A stretch of 55,778 nucleotides of DNA from Bacteroides sp. (lineage in GTDB: Bacteria; Bacteroidota; Bacteroidia; Bacteroidales; Bacteroidaceae). Numbering within the stretch: position 1 is the first letter of the stretch; the number at the start of each line of letters is the position of its first letter. Of the stretch, positions 20,001 to 31,300 are shown in pieces. Under the pieces are notes generated by a model. It saw only the letters and a list, made by a program, of their open reading frames with translations, did not search any database and was not told where the DNA came from. The stretch is from assembly GCF_028690125.1 (NCBI RefSeq), contig NZ_JAQVBV010000021.1, positions 1-55,778 of the forward strand, written 5' to 3'. Both the position numbers and the translations under genes were made by a program.

Positions 20001-22344
20001 GGGGTTTGGATCCTCCTTCTGTAACTACATCTAACCAATCGCCGAAATCTTTTAGATCAGTAATATCTTTATATTGATTGTAAAATGATTGTCTGGATTC
20101 CGCTTTTGTGGGGATATATTCCTGGACACCGATTCTGTTTATACCCGATGGGTATCGTAGATCTTCAGGTAAGGGGATATTTATCGGGCGTTGGTTAAAT
20201 TCGTCTCCTAAATAACTTTTCGGATCGGTGTATATTGGAGAATCCCAACGTGTATGTTCTGTTGTAAGTGTTGTTTTAAGTTTTGCTGCATCGTAGGGTA
20301 TGGTTGGATCGATATGTGCCTGATTTGCAAGTACTTTGTTTCGTGCATCTGTTAGATAATCGCCATCCATTAATGCAGTAACTTTTTGAGTGTTTGAAGC
20401 TAATTTGTAGCGGTTGTTCTGGTTGATTGCATCAATAGCAACTCTATACGTATTTATTTCAAATTCGTTGCCTCCTGACATAATGATTCGTTCGATATCA
20501 TTTAATGAAGCGGCTTTGTTTCCATTAACCAAAGTGAATTCGCCTGATCGTAAATGGGCGTTTAATGTGGGGAGATCGGTGAGGTGGATTGAATCTACAT
20601 ATAAAAGTTGTGCGGATCGGTATTCGTAATCGATGATTTTTAGTTCTGTTTCCAGTGTTTTTTTGTAGCTGATAAGATTGCTTGCATCTGATCCTTTGGC
20701 ACCTGCATATAATTGATTATCTGTTAGATCAATTAGAGCGTTATATTCCTGGATAAACTGGATATAGTGATTATCTATTGTGTCTGAGGTCAGACTGATT
20801 TTATCTGGGGATGTCGGAGAGGTGGTTTGTTCATAGTGTTTGAATGGGGTTTCGCGTTTATTGAATGTTGATTCGATCGTTGCTGCTCTTTTTGGATCGA
20901 GTTCAATAGTGTTCATAAGTGCGATTTGGCGTTCCTGTGTGATTGAATAGTATCCTCGGGCTTCAGGGATGTTAGTATAGAGATCGATTCTGTGTTCTAT
21001 ATTGTTTGCTTCATTTAATGCAAATTTAATATATGATTCTTCATTTGCTTCGGTTAATGGGATTTTGTATTTTTTATAGAGTTCTTCAAATGCGATTATT
21101 GTGTTTGGGTCCGTGAGGATAGTGTCAATATGAGTGGCGGGAACGTTGTGGGTTTCGGCAATTTCGGCAACGAGTCCTCTGTTAAGATTGTGAGGATCAA
21201 TATTTGCTTTACGTAATGCTGAAGTGGCTTTTGCTGTAGCTCTTGCTAATTTAAATCCGTTCCATGCTTTTGTAATAGGTATATCTCCCAGAATCGATCC
21301 GATTAACCATGCTGTTTCTTCTTTGCTTTCAAATGCAGATGCTAATCCTGGTGCCATAACGTTCCATATAAACTCCCCGGTGAATTGTAACATGTCCACA
21401 CCATGAATTGCTTTTCTGGGGAGATCTATATGATTTATTATAGGTACATCTCTGAGTTCCGGAGGTAATTGAGGTAACGTATCTTTTTGTAGGAGTGTGC
21501 CTACGGATCCTACATACGTATCTGATACTTTGTTTGCTGAATCGATCCATTTGGGGGTTCTGGGCAGCATCGAAATAAATTCCGGTGTTCCGCCTTTTGC
21601 TCCACCAATGATTCCCGATACCCATCCCGCAATACCGTGATATCCTTTTTGCAACTCGATTAATGAAAGATGATCTTCTTTGTTTTCCGGGATGACGAAT
21701 TCGTCTGCTTTATCCCAATGGTAATGTGCAGATTTAATATCGTCTCCGGGGAGGGTTGCGGGGTTTGTTGATGAAAGCATCCGGGTTATAATATTAATAA
21801 ACGATTTCGTGTATGCCGGATGAATCCCTGTTGTTTCTGTGATTTGGGATGCTATTTTATCTGCAATCGGAGATACTACATCATCTGTGGTAGTGTACCT
21901 GATATTCTGCATTGCTCTTGTTGATAATGCTGTCCCGGCTACACCTTGAAACGACATTTCAGGGTTTGGATCAATTGTTCCTCCCCAATCGTTATATACA
22001 AGTTCGTTAAAATCGTGGGCAATCAGGTCTCTGTGGAGGAGAACATATCCCATACCAAACGGAGTGATATAAAATTCATTGGATCTTTCGTTGAAGAATT
22101 TTTGGAAATCGTTTCCATATGCTTTTTCATCTTTATAGTTTGCATAGATTGGAATATCTAATACGTTTTCGTTACCGATTACTCCCGGATTAAGTTTTAT
22201 GATGTTTCCCTGGATCTGATAATTTCCGGATCCTGCAGAACCATCTCCGGTGAGCAGACCTGTTGGGTTGAACTGCCATGTCTGGAACCGATCTTCACCG
22301 ACCGGTGTGAGATTTTCGTCGATATATTGTTGGATGTTTGACAT
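14014..22344 (-). CDS. Giant tail protein (2,776 aa) with C-terminal staphylococcal-nuclease-like domain
   Basis: Most of the protein is charged and helical with no recognised enzyme. A duplicated module occurs at about residues 765-830 and 966-1060 (KPLPKEIFDPVPGH against KPLPKELFERSPGY). A hydrophobic glycine/alanine stretch lies at about 2318-2350. Residues about 2575-2720 form a thermonuclease (SNase) domain: VIDGDTIEI, then IRLLGVDTPET and DRYGRILAYV, keeping the two metal Asp positions, both Arg and the catalytic Glu expected for this family. SNases cut DNA and RNA with calcium. The position suggests a tape-measure or injected protein; a role in host DNA attack, or in passing the cell envelope, is inference. 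No ribosome site is evident before the ATG. Confidence 0.75.
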   Translation of the reverse strand: MSNIQQYIDENLTPVGEDRFQTWQFNPTGLLTGDGSAGSGNYQIQGNIIKLNPGVIGNENVLDIPIYANYKDEKAYGNDFQKFFNERSNEFYITPFGMGYVLLHRDLIAHDFNELVYNDWGGTIDPNPEMSFQGVAGTALSTRAMQNIRYTTTDDVVSPIADKIASQITETTGIHPAYTKSFINIITRMLSSTNPATLPGDDIKSAHYHWDKADEFVIPENKEDHLSLIELQKGYHGIAGWVSGIIGGAKGGTPEFISMLPRTPKWIDSANKVSDTYVGSVGTLLQKDTLPQLPPELRDVPIINHIDLPRKAIHGVDMLQFTGEFIWNVMAPGLASAFESKEETAWLIGSILGDIPITKAWNGFKLARATAKATSALRKANIDPHNLNRGLVAEIAETHNVPATHIDTILTDPNTIIAFEELYKKYKIPLTEANEESYIKFALNEANNIEHRIDLYTNIPEARGYYSITQERQIALMNTIELDPKRAATIESTFNKRETPFKHYEQTTSPTSPDKISLTSDTIDNHYIQFIQEYNALIDLTDNQLYAGAKGSDASNLISYKKTLETELKIIDYEYRSAQLLYVDSIHLTDLPTLNAHLRSGEFTLVNGNKAASLNDIERIIMSGGNEFEINTYRVAIDAINQNNRYKLASNTQKVTALMDGDYLTDARNKVLANQAHIDPTIPYDAAKLKTTLTTEHTRWDSPIYTDPKSYLGDEFNQRPINIPLPEDLRYPSGINRIGVQEYIPTKAESRQSFYNQYKDITDLKDFGDWLDVVTEGGSKPLPKEIFDPVPGHFASQRKYISNIESYGDFSYNEYRLLTDPNTPTTTRQNIINKRKVIHPEIYEGIYPLSPDPVELRILIAKAFDPLETVPTKLRAYAAPEHPSRLTLYTTEESAKIYKELNDAYPRKENLGDPALPQTGSDSVTRFDLQFPKTEQRFPKVIEDQIAQAIRYQSELYPPAKPRVQSLGELLNILSDEGKKPLPKELFERSPGYEADIAGRKRLVQFTDDIAYLFPEGFDYTQYKGIQFNDISYRDYLLLTADSNDPIVFQRMINRKLSDQLIDQTAIPSKTLPLDPEIAQLYDINYHKLSEQRINELNSYLYHHEVVTNAMGKTSTYVLQTSKRPTPLDTPYRANILYHGLHDATSKNPNHLSMYGFDPEAYRSLINDYNYLDAGLTHLKKFQSLTNDELFKIYGVTRDELGYYDPYYHKKILDEREFIINEYNNYQFMSADTIGLHDFPVIKRALDKGDPNKIAAMTDLDQLKFLIYSEGNTYEIRVFNRGLEDIRAANKKITDDQILLKLQDETYTPFGQQHTNLKQAANFPFIHNTIRTFDDLHKLLDRNAATIDQTQLINSLDRTAIHADMTIPVINRDSLFYTKTPNIPTPDVKPEPITVSSWFKSTFYKERNHWLFGEYRPKIDEYKIQKAVFEFDESYFTSKIDILNSPEFKALSEHQQAVISDQFRREFYYAREVAYLATTHKRDIYNTGIYDIYHTNNNLPFNREFQHLHFDQTTRQSLVEFSNVLDSYKPVLDSINPQSNTVTESKFRYHLAKAVDEDPTLIHDFDLRNPNQILKYSDPAHDYISIQYIDEKNIPQRYILKREDAIRMAIQAHEAEMNWASLSDPIALTDTEIPRYVMRYILKDHSSSANAYAINTAKEVSAPHLDMILNNYERFVELEQLSYLASKSDDTLANAFIPMITDTSQTHLSLLEKAHLRISRWMGSRDDLGGDLITSQTQLKMITVEEMHLRNTFRNIFSPEELNLFDHYNIKYTDIETIARSQSNNPLPEHYRSALLGEFLAERMGVTPQDRALFESFFAGKSNPTSKMSVFGEHSASDPTFYQYVIEIGNQNKHRFDPTTNTMQYTLRERFIQWIQPKYDQIFNEFTKTYPDIFPHEPDAIRSIVLEEYHASAAILESHYKAGTLSTTDYVKAINELRKSTDLKYNFDTPLFPDIANTQSTGIITRLKEISKQRYEYATKFKELRTKFDTNQITADDFDYQYNKLYQEYVDQTSTSTVLYAISPYIAETLSYWTPFSSTKTRYPGYGTYITSKITNWFFNKYAKAGTSSEILNQNIYAPQHSMSGTDWINRVIGTLHTYEMENRVFGGNYMVHFGSTKDPTKTFLRSNIHYQQYMRYIETTNKDNIRLIFDSFGKNPELYDDFIKNAALDDYLWTQKHIVTELNKHNLLVTDADRVARNNQIVKIWGDVPPPIGDNHWYYTLSNRDILKQTYDLMKRPGETRSFDTLFAKIESKTTIPDTRLLNRREVLDILHNEDAITPILTKPTDTLITQHIPWDIQIARIRAYMGEMYPLQSVNRFTTGLFMGGAGTAAYLASSMLLGNAIYYILAQNYKTVLKLFPAAIRSTMFYAQYNNFFANWNTVSSFWQRASSEKILDLMGYTADENGVVRKPDGSVITGLDIAEIETQKFENTRLMNIMAPAGELRYVSTDKPVEGIYIYRMGSQKFQKDSSDPYSYTADGELISKDGDVLDFSGTTIYLDIRSALEKDNGDLYKIIYEGPIYETQGPAPGEIKADIYYWQSDGTITSSIPDKIYKNVSDEFYIGLPVGVPFEAYVSRVIDGDTIEITYGMNPPIVIRLLGVDTPETDGWRNNPTRFGDHVDQQTLTLHGNFAKKFVQEILEGRNATILIPSGSFGYDRYGRILAYVNYSTTSGDSIDLSYALIANGLGRKSPYTDPMNDTLYSTAERIAKGIGSLDDPFTTDPENPGLGIWFDYKKIKSKIQSQTNLVLDKIHYEIDLSARDFMIHWYSQGVTKYV

Positions 22345-22355
22345 AATTATGCAGG

Positions 22356-25300
22356 TTAATGAGTATATTGTGATCGGTTACCTTTACCTGTTGAATTTAA
22401 TGTAATGTTCAAGGGTATAATAAGATTTGAAGTTACTTCACTTTCAACGAGATTTTTATAATCTGTTTGGTTTGAACTAACCGAATGGTGGATATCATAT
22501 CCAGAACTCATTGTTCTGATTTGAGAGTTGGTTGATATCGTGGATGATGATATCGGTGATGGAGTTGTGCGGGTTGTGTTAAATGATTCGTAGGCTTTTT
22601 CTGCATGATTTTTATCTATTGCTGCTGCAATTGTATCAGCGTTATCACGGATTGCCTGTTCAGCTTCTTGTTTTCTGATGTTTTTTAAGGATTTACCTGT
22701 AATCGGATCGACCCGAGAATATGCTCCTGCAGATCCGCCTGCTGTAAGCTGACCTCGGGTTGACCGGATTTCATAGGAATCGTCAGCGTATCGGGTCATT
22801 GTGCCGATTGCAGTATCGAATTCTTCGATGATTTCATCATTGCGTTTTGCCATGAATTTAACATATGATTCGATTGATTCGCCGCCACCTCCATAGAATT
22901 CCGGATCTGACTGGTATTGTTGGGTATACCATTCTTTTGAATGGAGTTCTGCGGTAGGGGTCTGGTGACGGTTGGTTATCGGGTTGCTTGAGGTGCCGTA
23001 TGTTCTGGCAAGAGTATGTTCAAATGATAGGATGTCCTGGTTATATTCGGTTGAATCGCGGAACTGGTGTTCCATACGAGGGAACGCTCCTGGGGATCCG
23101 CCTGCTGTAAGCTGACCTCGGGTTGACCGGATTTCATAGGAATCGTCAGCGTATCGGGTCAGGGTTCCAAGAGATGTCTGGAATTCTTCCAGAATAGTAT
23201 CTCGTTTTCCCATGAAGTTACTGTAAGATTCAACTGAATTTCCACCACCTCCATAGAATTCCGGATCTGACTGGTATTGTTGGGTATACCATTCTTTTGA
23301 ATGGAGTTCTGCGGTAGGGGTCTGGTGACGGTTGGTTATTGATTCTGTTGCAAGAATTGTTTCGATAATTCCTTCGTCAGTGAATTCCGGTAGGATTTCT
23401 CCTGAATATGCTGAAGCTGTCGGGAGGATTTTTTGTTTGAGTGAATTGAGGAATTGTATGGCTTTTGTGATAGGATGTTCTTCGTCATCCATCCATTCGG
23501 TGTTTGTTATACTTGCGATTGTTTCTGCAATTGATCGTTCTCCGCGAGTCCATAGTTCAGGGAATAATCCTGTTGATTGAGTACCTGAATCGACAAGAGA
23601 CTGTACGTTTTGTGATGGGATGGTTTTTGAATATGCGTTTTCCTGTTCGATTGCTTGTCTGAGAGCAAGTATGTTTTGGGGATGGTTCTGGATATATTCG
23701 CTTAATGTAGTGGTGTCTACCATATCCGCAACATTTTCGTATTGTTTTAGGATGCCGGTAATATCATTACGATGGTTTTCGAGTTTTGCTTGGAATATCG
23801 GGATGGTTTCTGCGTTTTGTAGTTCGGATTGAGCTTTGATAAGTGCGAATTTATGTGGTGCAGGTAATTGTGTTTCTGTATGAAGATCCAGAAGTGAATT
23901 GTATGCAGTCCGGTGTTCTCGGACAAGAGTCATTTCGTCTTTGTTTGAGAGAGCTGATGTTGTTTCTGTTGCTCGTTCTAATAATGATTTGATATGGGCT
24001 GTATCTGCTTCGATCTGGGCGAGTTCTGATACGACGTGTGATGATTTTTTTATGTGGGAGGGTTTTGTAAGTTCGGTTTTACGGGTATCTAAAATAGCAA
24101 GTCGATCCTGCAGGCTTGATGCAGGGATATGGTATCCTGAATACGTGTTTTGAATAAGTTGGTTTTCGATGTCTTTAAGTTCTGTTCCAAGTGCGTTTTT
24201 GTTTTTGTTGTGAGGGTCATCTATGGATTCGATGAGTTCCTGTCGGCGGGTTAACAGATCGGTTTCCGGGAGAGGTATTTTTGCTTTGGCGTTTTGTTGT
24301 AGTCGGGTTTCGTAATTTTTGATTTGGTGTAATAATGTATTATACTGGGCGATTTCTGGTTCCGAGAGGGTTTTTCGTTCGAAGAAGTGTTCGATTCTTG
24401 GGATTTCGGCAGATGCTTCTTTGACGAACCCATGGGCTAACATCTGGCGATGATATTCGTCTGGTGATAATTGTTTTGCTTGGTCAAAGGTTGTTTGATA
24501 TTTTTGATAGATGGTTGTCGAGAAATCTGATTTTGGGATTGTTGAGGTATATGAATCCGGGATAGTAAACGGAGGTTCGGCATCACTGAATACGTGAGGG
24601 ATTTCCCGGCGGGTCTGTATGAGTCCTTTGAGTTGGTCCGTGATATGATCAAATGAATATGGTTCTGGAGGTTTGAGGGTTTTTGTATCTTCTGAGAATG
24701 TTAATACTGCATTTGGATTTATCGGGTGAGGTTCGTATAATCGTCGTTTTGGGTTGTAGATGGATTGGATGATACCATCTGTTGCGAGATCGGATTTTTG
24801 GAGAGTGTTTATAAAATCAATAACTTCTTTGATCGGGATGGTCTGTCCTGGGGTTTTATGGAGGGTATCAAGCGAAGGGATACCTTCTCTTTGAACTTCG
24901 TCAAGGACCAATGCATTTTTGAGTATTGTTTGGATTGTAATTCCTTCATATGCTTCAGGCATGTGTTTGTTGGCGTAATCGATATATTTTTTGGCATTAT
25001 CTACACCTACCGATTCTTTCCATGCTAATGCGTTTTGGTATGCTTGGTTGTTTTGTAGATTTGTTTTGGTTTTGGGATATATCTGGACATATTTGGCATG
25101 ATGTCCTTCTACTACATCCAGAATAGCTGCGTGAAACAGACTATCTCCTATCGGAATGGGTTTTCCTCCCACTTCGAGCAGGGGGAGAGACATATCGTCT
25201 TTTCTACCTGCATAGATGTCCAGTCTCCTGTTGTAAAGATGATTCATTTGTAATGATCCGTAGGTCTGTGCCGGATCATCTGATAGTAATGCTCGCATCA

Positions 25301-28300
25301 TCTGATTGGGATCATTCGTGATTTGAGAGAATTTATCCCATAATGCTGTGTTGCGGTAAAGAGAAGTATCTAACCCTTTTTCTGTGGTGAACATTCCTGT
25401 TCTTACAAGAAGTTCAAACATGTGAGGGTTCTGATTTTCGTTAAACAGGTTTGTCAGAGTGTTTTGACGTTCTTTTAAGTAGGTTGATCGTTCGTCTGAC
25501 AGGAGTCCTGATTTTCTTCCTTTTCCCATCTCGGTGATATGGGTTCCTGGTAGAAACTCGATACCGTATTTAATTGAGTTATCGACCATCTGGGAGAGAC
25601 GGGTGAATGTATTTTGTTGTAATGATTGTGATAATGAATGTGTTTCCGGGGTAGATGGTTGGATAGTTGTTGGTGTTGTTGTTTCTTTTTGTAAGGTTTT
25701 TAATGTCGATTTTAACCCGAGTAATTGGGTGTTTGTTGGATCCATTGATAATACTATATCGACGAGTTGTATTGCTTGTTTTATATTGTTTGTTTCTAAT
25801 AATTTGTTTATTTGATTAAAGTATTTGTTTAAATGAGGTTTGTTTGAGGGATCGAGTGATAAATGGGTTGTTGTAATTGTTGTATCCAGAGGTTGAGGTG
25901 TATCTGATTTGATTATAGTGTGTGTGGTAGATATATCCCAGGGGTGTTTTAAGGCATCTTTGGAATATGCCGGATCAAGAATATACGCATATTGACGATA
26001 TAATGCGAGTTGTCTGGTGGTTGTAAGACCTGTACCGGTTTTGGCACTTGGATGTGATTCGAGTATATCCAGAAGTTGTGTTGAGTCTCTTATGGCAAAT
26101 ACCTGGTTTTTTATGTAGGGTGTTTCTGATGATATATCGATATTATCCTGGATGCTTTCAAGGAGGGTGTGTGCTCGGATTTTTTTATCTCCTTCTAGTG
26201 AATTTATGAGATCGTTTAGTGGAGAATCGTTTGATCCAATAAGGGCTTTTATTGTGTTGAATTGTCGGTTTTGAATGTCGGGTCGGTATTTGTTTTTTCC
26301 TGATGCTGTTCCCTGATTGAGGTAATTGATCATCATCTCAATATGAGGGATAAGATCGGTATCGATTGTACTGACGGTTCCGTCATTACTTCGGGTAATT
26401 ATGTAGTTTCCGGTTGATGCTTCTGTTGTTTTATCAAAGAATCGTTTTGGATAGAACGTTTCTGTGAACCGTTTATTGGTGAATTCGGCAATATCATAGA
26501 TCACTGATCCAAGCATAGATGTTTTCAGACCCGGTTTACCTCCATAGATGGTTGGGAGGATACCTGCGATTTTTGCTAATGTTGCAATACTAAGTGTTTC
26601 TGATACTGATCTTGATCCTGTAGGTATGCTGGTATCTTTTGGCAGGGTCTGTGCAGCTTCCCGTTGCATATATTCTACCAGAGACATTGTGGTTTCGAAT
26701 CTGGCACTTGGGTGGGACGGGTTTGTTCTTGTTGAGGTATATGCTTTTCTAACTTCACCGGTTGCTGAATTATAAATTACCTGTGTATTTACTAATCTTA
26801 GATAGAGATCGTCTGAAGAGAGTCTTGGAAGAGTCCCTTCTTTTGAATTGTAAAAGAGATCTTTTGGGAATAAGTCGTGTTCGATCTTTACTTTTGATTC
26901 GGCATTGTCAAGTGAGGATTGCCATGCCAGATCTTTGTCAAGTGTTTCTTTCCCTGATGTGAGCTGTTTGATATAGGCTTCCATTGCAGGGGTGTTTGGT
27001 AAAATACCTCGGGCACGTGCATTGTTAATGATAACATCTTTGTTATGGAGATAGAACTTCAATTCTATTGGAGATATATCGAGGAGGAGATCTCCGTAGG
27101 TGGGATTGAAGGTAACTCCCTGTTCGCTCGGGTTACCGAATACGGCGTTTTCAGTATCTGCAGGACCTGATGATTTGTCCCGAGCTTCCTGGTTTAATGT
27201 TTCCTGTTTATCCTGGAGTTTTTTGTTTAAATTATAAAGTGTATTGTATTCCTTGTATATTCGATCAAAATCTTCAGGTTTGGTTGATAGGATTTGTTCT
27301 CTTTCTATATCAGTTAATCCGGTTAAACGAGGTTTTACTCCTGCTTCAAATGGAGTGTCCATGAGTGGTCTGACATAGGGTTTATCAGATAATCCCGGTA
27401 AATTCATGGTTGTTACTGCGCCATAAAAGTCAGGTTCCGCACCAATCAGATAATTATCTTCAAATACCGATTTTGCTACTTGTGATGCAATATAATCTAT
27501 CGATACAATATCAGCGTTTAGTGGACGGTGTGCTTTGGCTTCTGCAGTGTCCAGCAGTGTTCCGAGAGGGTTTTTTGTATTAATATCTCGGGTTGCACCG
27601 ATTCTGTGTTCAAACTGGATCGAGATTGCGTTAAGCTGGTCTGCTGTTAAGGGATTGTCTTTTAAGTGGTTAAAATATGATTCTGTGACATATGCTGCAA
27701 TCTCTGTGCTTGTATCTTTTGATTGGGTGCTACCCCGTTTTGTTTGCCACAGATCGATATATCCTTTAATAACGGTGGTTTTCGGATGATATAATCCGGT
27801 TTTAGGGTTTTCTACAAACAGGTTTTTGAAATTGATATTTGGAGCGCGTTCTGTGGGTTTAAAGAAGAATGCGTGGACGTTTGCGAGTGTTGCGGGGTTT
27901 ATTCCGGATTGACGGAGAGATGATCGTCCTGTTGGTTCCTCGCGTAGTGTGGTGATATGACCATAGGGGTCTATAATATCTGCAGGGTTTGTGTTGAATG
28001 GACCTTTTTCGAATTTGGCAGATTCTGGAGATGATAATTGGTATATCAGATAATTTGATCCTTTTGCTGCAAGTTTTGATTTTGTGTGTTCGTAGTGTTT
28101 TGTAATGGTTTTATCATCGATGATTTTGTAGTTGTAGAGTATCCATGCAGCTTCATAAGATTGTATTTCCGGATCTTTATCTTTTATTAATTCGAGTTTT
28201 CTAAATAGAGCGAGACGTTCGATCTGTTTTAATTTTGCACCCGAATCGATCTCGTATGCGAGATGGTCAATGGTTGTTCTGATTGATCCGTCATGTTTTT

Positions 28301-31300
28301 CGTAGCTACCCAGGTAATCTTCGAGGTTTTTAGGGAATATAGCGGGATCCAGGTTTGCTTCTGACAGATAGTATCGTGCAGAAGTTTTCTCTTGAGTTAA
28401 CGGAATTGTTACGCCTGCACGAATCAGATCGTTGGTATAGATACGAGATACTGTATCGTAGCTGATAAGACCCTGTTGGTACAGTAACTGTGCAATTCCA
28501 TAATTTGTTTTTGAAGAGGCTTTGTGATCGGTTGTTGCTGGTATGATCGATGATATATCTGAACCTAATTTTGCTTTGGCTTCCGGAGTGAGAGGATATA
28601 CGCGGTTTCTGAAGTTTCCTGATACTGTGGATAACTGGTTGCCGGTAAGAGTGAATCTTGTTCCGTCTCCTGCTGAAGTTATCGCGGTTGGTTCTAATAC
28701 TCGTATTTGATCAACATCGTCATATCCCAGACTTTTCCGGATAGTATATATTACCATTATTTTTTCATTAGGGTCATTGATTGAATCAAGAACCGTTTGG
28801 GCTTCCCGGATCATGTTGTCGTCCAGACCGGGAGGTAACATATTACGTAACGGGATGTTTTGGGTAGCAGTTTTATCTGATCCGAACAGTTTGTTGATGA
28901 GTGAAGTTGATTGTACTGTATTGATATTGGGTTTGGTTTCAGCATATCCTTTGTCAAATAACCATAAACCTAATTTATCTTCAGAAGATATATCGTTTCT
29001 GTTTGGAAGAGAATCTCCAAATTTCTGGATTTCTGCGTCTTTTTTGAAGATGAGGTGCTGGTAGAATTCGCGGGAGAGTGTGTTACCTCCAACTTCGGTT
29101 TTTAATTTTATACCATTTTCATTTAAACGATCGATTGCAGTATCTATTCTGTCCAGAACCGCTCTACTCACAATTGCGGGTTCGGATATAATATATCCTT
29201 CCTTTGCGAGCCATTGTGAAATGGGGATTGCGGTATCGCCTTTATAGGGTTGGTTATTAAGATCCGTGTATTGAATGTCCTGGGGGTTACGAAGATCGGG
29301 TCTTTGATTGATTATTATTCTGGTTTCGGTTTCGTGGATATAGTTTCTGATATATGTTTCCGGACTGAGGTCTAGGTTTTTCGGATGGTATAACAGATCG
29401 TTTAACATTCTTTGTTTGATTGTATTCGTGTCCAGGAGTTTTGTTGCCAGATCAGGAGATATATGGGTTGTTCTTTCTGTGATTGCTTTTATATTGACGA
29501 TACCTGTTGTTGAAGGTTTTGCTCCGGATTGTATCAGGTAGTTTTCTATTGTCTTGAGGTTGGTATCTATATAAATTTCTGTTGCAATGTTGAGATAATC
29601 TGCGGTTGTAAATGATTTTTCGTAGAGTGTAGGATTTAACTCAATATATTTTTTTACACGATCGTTTATTTCGGGGTTTGATAGGAGGAGTCTTGCTTGT
29701 GATGTGGTGATATCGTTATCATGAGCGTAGTTTGCAATTTCGGACTGAGTCTTTGCAGAATGGGTATCGATGAACGTGAAGAAGTTTAGGATATTGTCTG
29801 AAACTGTTGGAACTGCTAAAGTTCCCGCTTTATTTGCATGAGATTGTTTTTGTTTGTTATTGAGTACATCTTCAATATGGTTTATTCCAATTTCGTTCCA
29901 TGTACTTCTTCCATATGATTGTGTGTTATCCGAATGGTATTTGAGTTGTTCTGAGGTGGTGATCCCATCATCAACCACTCTCATTGTTATTTCGGCGAGT
30001 TGGGTCTCGGTGAGGTCGATGTAACGGTTAAGTGCTACCGCGTTTATTTCATAATATACATCCCCCCAATCGATATCGCTGTCTTTGAATTTGGATCTGA
30101 ATGTTGGATCTACATTGTCGATTTCTGCGATAGCGCTGAAGTATTCCTGGACTTTTGCTGAATCGGTGATCGTGTTTCCTTTTATTATATACGAATTTGG
30201 TCTGACCCCTGATCCGGGTGTATACAGAGTGTTTTTATCCCAGGCGTAGGTGAGAGTGTGTCCGGAACTGGTTATTGCCCGATATATACCATGTCCTTTC
30301 AGGACGGTTGCGACTGTTGATGAAGAGAAATGGATACTTGGGTGTAATCCTCCTGTCATTCCTGATTCTAATGTTACCGGAACCACATGATCAACAGACG
30401 GAATCCGACCTCCTGTTTTACCTTTAAGTACGCCTCCTGCAACTTTTAATGCGGCAATATTGAATCCGACATCTGCGACAAGTTGTTTTGGATCGGTTTT
30501 CGCCTGGGTTGTTAAACCTCCGATAATAAGTTGTTCTGTTCGTTTGTTGAAAGCTTCATAAAATACTGCGGCTTTCATAGGTAATGGAACGTCTGAATTG
30601 TTTGCAGCATGAAACGCAGATTCAAAACCGCCGATCATATATGATGCCATGGTTGCTGTCCCGACAACCACGCCTCGGGCGGCTTGCATAAAGATAAATC
30701 CCCATTCTGCCCAGGTGAGGAAACCCATGTGTGTTCTAAGAGTTTTGAGTTCGTGCGGGTTGAGTTCGATGGGTTCTCCTGTATAGGGATTTATGCCTTC
30801 TTCAACCATTATCCGTATGATTTCCCGTTCTTCAACCGCACGCATTCTTTCATTATAACAGTCTTCCCAATGAGAGAGTTCCCATATGTTTTTTCCAAAT
30901 GCCGAATATGAAAATTCACTGATGGTTCGTAGGATTTGGGAATCGCGTTGCCAGTTTTGAGGGATACCTTCAATATATTCTTCGCGGCTAACGAGAGCTT
31001 GGGATTGTAACGGGACTTTGAGTGAGGTGGTGGATTCGATGATGATGGTTCCTCCATGATACCCTGTCTGGGAATCCCACATGAAATAGGTGTTCCCAAC
31101 CATTTCAGGATCGAGTTTTAGATTTCCATACTCGTCATAGGTAAGGTAACGGACATCGTTCTGATCATGGACGTTTACCCAACATTCCTGTCTGTAAGGA
31201 TCGCGGGATGCAAAATCGGTAATTGTGTTTGCTGTTCGCCATGGTTGGAACGGGTTTGCGATTGGATCATGATATGATGTAAATGGGATTGGACGGGTGA

